DNA from: Smittium mucronatum
Taxonomy: Eukaryota > Kickxellomycota > Harpellomycetes > Harpellales > Legeriomycetaceae
Length of the DNA stretch: 24,994 nucleotides
Direction of reading: 5' to 3'
Assembly (NCBI GenBank): GCA_001953115.1
Contig: LSSL01006949.1
Span: 1 to 24,994 of the forward strand
This document shows, piece after piece, positions 22,212-24,994 of this stretch. A program made the translations under genes and the position numbers. The notes beneath the pieces were generated by a model. It saw only the letters and a list, made by a program, of their open reading frames with translations. It made no database searches and was not told where the DNA came from. Each line of letters starts with the position of its first letter. Positions within the stretch are counted from its first letter, which is position 1.

Positions 22212-23800
22212 AAAAACCTTATTAGTTATTTTTTTAACAGATTGAAAATAGAAAAGACGGTTTATAGGAGTTTTTCAAACGACTTTAACTAAATAAAATT
22301 TATAAAAAAATTATTAAATATACATAGTAGCTTTCCTAAATTTAGTAAAAATAAATCCAATACCCTATATTTAGTTGCTTCGGTGTATAAAAGAAATTAT
22401 TTAAAAAGTTTAGGCTTTGAATTTTCGAATAGATAATATACAAAAGCTTTAAAAAATTATCAAAAAAAATTATCAACTTCGGAATCCAAAAATCTCAAAG
22501 GAAAGGTTTATGATTATCTATTAGATAATTCAAGAATAAGCAATAAAGTATGCTCATTAAGAATGGAAAAATTTTGTCAGTTAGAATCCCGATTTATTAT
22601 CTTGAAAGCACCAAAAATGAAATGCATAATGAAACTATCTGAGAAAATCAAGATTTGGAACTTGATCTAAGTTCATTCTGTAAATTTTACCAAAAAAAAT
22701 ATAAAAATCCCATAAGAAAAACTGAAATGTTACCAATCTGCTATAAGAGCCATAAGAATATCAAAATTATAAAATATAACGGTATCATTATATCCAGTGG
22801 GCAGTATAAAAAATGTGAATCAGAAATTAATACATACAACGACCGAAAATAAATCAAAAAACTGCAGAAAAAATTCACATCAGCTTTTGTAATCATCTTG
22901 AAGAAAAGTGTTGTATAATTATATTGAAATTTAAGGATAATTTTCGGATAGGAGGTGGTTCAGTTTAAATAGCGCATCCTTTTATAAAAAATCCGAAATT
23001 TTGAACTTGAGATTTTCTACTACATATATTAGAAACGAAGAAACTTTGAAATAAAAAAAAAAGATGACTTCGTTTTGATATTCTTATCCATGAGGTAAAA
23101 TATCAATGTGTTTGCATGTTGGATATTCTGAAAATTCGATTTTTCTCTCGCATTGAAAAAGTGCACATATGGACTAATTGGGGCCCTCATTTTTGTTCAT
23201 TTGTTCATTTGATTTTTTTATTGTATATTTAAAGAAATACGAAGAAAAACTATAAAACCCCATAAAAACTTTTCTCTAAACTATTTCATTGAGTATCGCG
23301 TCAAAATTGTTGTTATTGGGCACTTTGGTATTTTTTTGTTTATATATTTTAAAAATATAAAACGATTTAATAATTTTTTTATAATTTTTGGGATGGTTTA
23401 GAGATAGTTAGATAGATATACTTTAAAAAGAGACATAAATACTATCTAAGAACTTATTTGAAATTTGTTTGAAATATCAAGTATGAACCTGGAATACAAC
23501 TAGAAAGCTGTTGATTTTAGGTTTCAAATATATTATGGTGGATCACCAAGATTAAATCTGGAAAAAATGATAATAAAAAAATTCAATTCACATTTGTCTT
23601 TTAGTATGGAGTTAGGAAAAATATTAGGATAAGTAGAAAGTAGCCTGGATATCCAGAATCATTAAATTGTAGATTTTAGAGTTGAGTATTGAGTTGTAAA
23701 ACGAATTACAAAGTATTCAATTGAACAAAAAAGCCAAAAAAAAAAAAGAAATAGAATCTGTAATGGGGAAAAATTCTCAACCAAATCAGATCAAAAGAAT
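22212..23800 (+). pseudogene. DDE-like transposase pseudogene of an unnamed family
   Basis: Pieces in order: LYLVASVYKRNYLKSLGFEF, then YTKALKNY; KVYDYLLDNSRISNKVC; RFIILKAPK (all one frame, 22,212-22,640, two internal stops). After a shift: DLELDLSSFCKFYQKKY, then MLPICYKSHKN (22,652-22,852), a Cys/His site. After another shift: CCIIILKFKDNFRIGGGSV (22,909-22,965), with Asp at 22,936. Then SFYKKSEILNLRFSTTYI (22,977), KVHIWTNWGPHF (23,158), NYFIEYRVKIVVIGHFGI (23,279) and, still in that frame, FRFQIYYGGSPRLNLEKM and FNSHLSFSMEL to about 23,620, fading by 23,800. From memory this order resembles transposon-derived proteins of invertebrates and fungi with a Cys/His motif, a D-F-x2-N motif, a W-[ST]-D-G motif and an H-G-K-x4-D-x2-F motif. 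If so, the second and third acidic residues are lost (Asn at 23,176; Ile in VVIGHF). The family name is unknown to me. Confidence 0.55.
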
Positions 23801-24994
23801 TTAATTAATTCGAAATTAAAAACATGAAATTTCTGAAGATGAACAGTAAATTTAAATTAATATCTAGATATATTGGTTTTTTATGTTAAATATGCTATTT
23901 TAAATCATTTATTTATTTTAAAATTTGAGTTTTATTTTATTTTTTTTATGCCCTAGAGGAATCTGCATGTGGTTTCACTGCGTCTTGAAAAATTGAACTT
24001 TAAGATTAATGAATTTTGGAATTTTTTTGTTCTTTTCATCATTTTTTTTATTTTTATACAGATTTAAGAGGTGTGTGATTATTAAAAAGAGCGATAGATT
24101 TATATTAAATGTAGATTTGGTATATATTTTAGTGGGATTATCATCGACGAACATATAAGGGTAGATAAAAAAATGGTTTTGGGGTGGTACTACTTATACT
24201 ACAAAATAATGTATTTAGTTCGCCAATTTTAAATTTTCTCGAATCAAAAAAAAATAATCATAAATTGATTTAAATCATTTTCATTTTATTTTTAAAAAAT
24301 ACAATTTTTAGCAAAGTTAAAAAATATTTAATTCTGAAAAAAATCGTCTATAATTATTCTAAATTGTTAGAATCTATTTTTGTCAACATTAAGAAGGCTT
24401 TTCGGTATATCCTGAGCTTTAAATAATCATTGTTAGCAAATAATATCCTCAATTTTAAATAATTGAATATTTTTTAGCATGTGTAAAAATGATTTTTTAT
24501 ATAAAAATTGGATATAGTGAATTAATGTCAGAAAATATGGTACTAAGTATTCAAATATTTACAAAATATTAGAAAGTTTATAAATATATTTTACCAATAA
24601 ATCTCAATTTTTAAATTTTGCATGATACAAATTTCAAGAAAAGAAATGGTTTTAGTTTTTATATGAGGAGGGAATATCAAAAATAGTCAAGATTTGAAAA
24701 TATTTACAAAATTAGTGAAATAAATTGATACATTTGACTTGTATAAAATATTACTAACTTTAAAATTTTGTTATAAAAAATTAATTGTAATCATCCAGAC
24801 AGATTGAAGCTTTGATTTAAATTTAATCTAATAGGAAATAATATTACTTGCTTACAGAAAATTATGGAATAGGATTAGAATTTTTATTAGGCTAGTTTAT
24901 ATTTTTTATTTCACCGCATATCTAAAAAATGCTGCAGAGTGATTATCAAAGATAAAGCGAGCATATTTTTTCTCTTAAACCGGTAAAAAAAGAA
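23800..24994. other. AT-rich stretch without a supported gene
   Basis: About 1.2 kb. One short + strand open stretch (about 24,100-24,231) reads GIIIDEHIRVDKKMVLGWYY in its middle. The I-x-D-E...W pattern faintly recalls the first acidic motif of IS630/Tc1-type transposases. Flanking sequence gives no further motif, so I do not annotate a gene. Confidence 0.4.

Overview
This is a gene-desert window, roughly 80% A+T by eye, with no intact gene of recognisable function. I found no tRNA, rRNA or CRISPR array. Dense stop codons in every frame, long A/T runs, AT and AAT microsatellites and decayed eukaryotic-type DNA transposons point to a small, AT-rich eukaryotic genome bloated with dead mobile DNA. 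A large-genome microsporidian is my best guess, because piggyBac and Merlin elements and extreme AT richness are known there. This is inference: other AT-rich fungi, protists or invertebrates are not excluded.

Left end (1-2,480): a piggyBac-like terminus beginning at a TTAA (211-226) is followed by a two-copy ~110-bp tandem repeat and a weaker candidate opposite end near 886-896. Next comes a foldback element whose inverted arms lie at about 1,020-1,141 and 1,730-1,826. After it is an island of clearly higher GC (about 1,870-2,420) that starts with a run of ten C and carries short unidentified open stretches.

Middle (2,480-13,840): almost featureless AT-rich DNA. The exceptions are a degenerate ~50-bp tandem repeat (4,255-4,410), a hairpin-flanked TA microsatellite (9,844-9,898) and a second, larger foldback element (about 10,478-11,800). 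The arms of the second element carry sub-repeats resembling those of the first.

Right half: three dead transposase genes lie on the + strand. (1) A piggyBac transposase, about 13,840-15,340, is broken into at least nine pieces by frameshifts and stops but is readable from N-terminal domain to C-terminal cysteine motif. (2) A Merlin/IS1016-type (ISXO2-like) transposase, about 17,549-18,202, lies in one frame with four internal stops. (3) A DDE-like gene of a family I cannot name, about 22,212-23,800, has Cys/His, D-x2-N, W-T-x-W-G-P-H-F and G-H-F-G motifs in order. A second convincing piggyBac-type terminus lies at 19,450-19,511. A broken minus-strand gene of unknown function spans about 20,890-21,414.

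Nothing here looks like an operon or a working pathway. The content fits serial insertion and decay of DNA transposons and their non-autonomous derivatives, with frameshifts often at homopolymers and microsatellites. All family calls come from reading degenerate translations by eye; no database search was possible.
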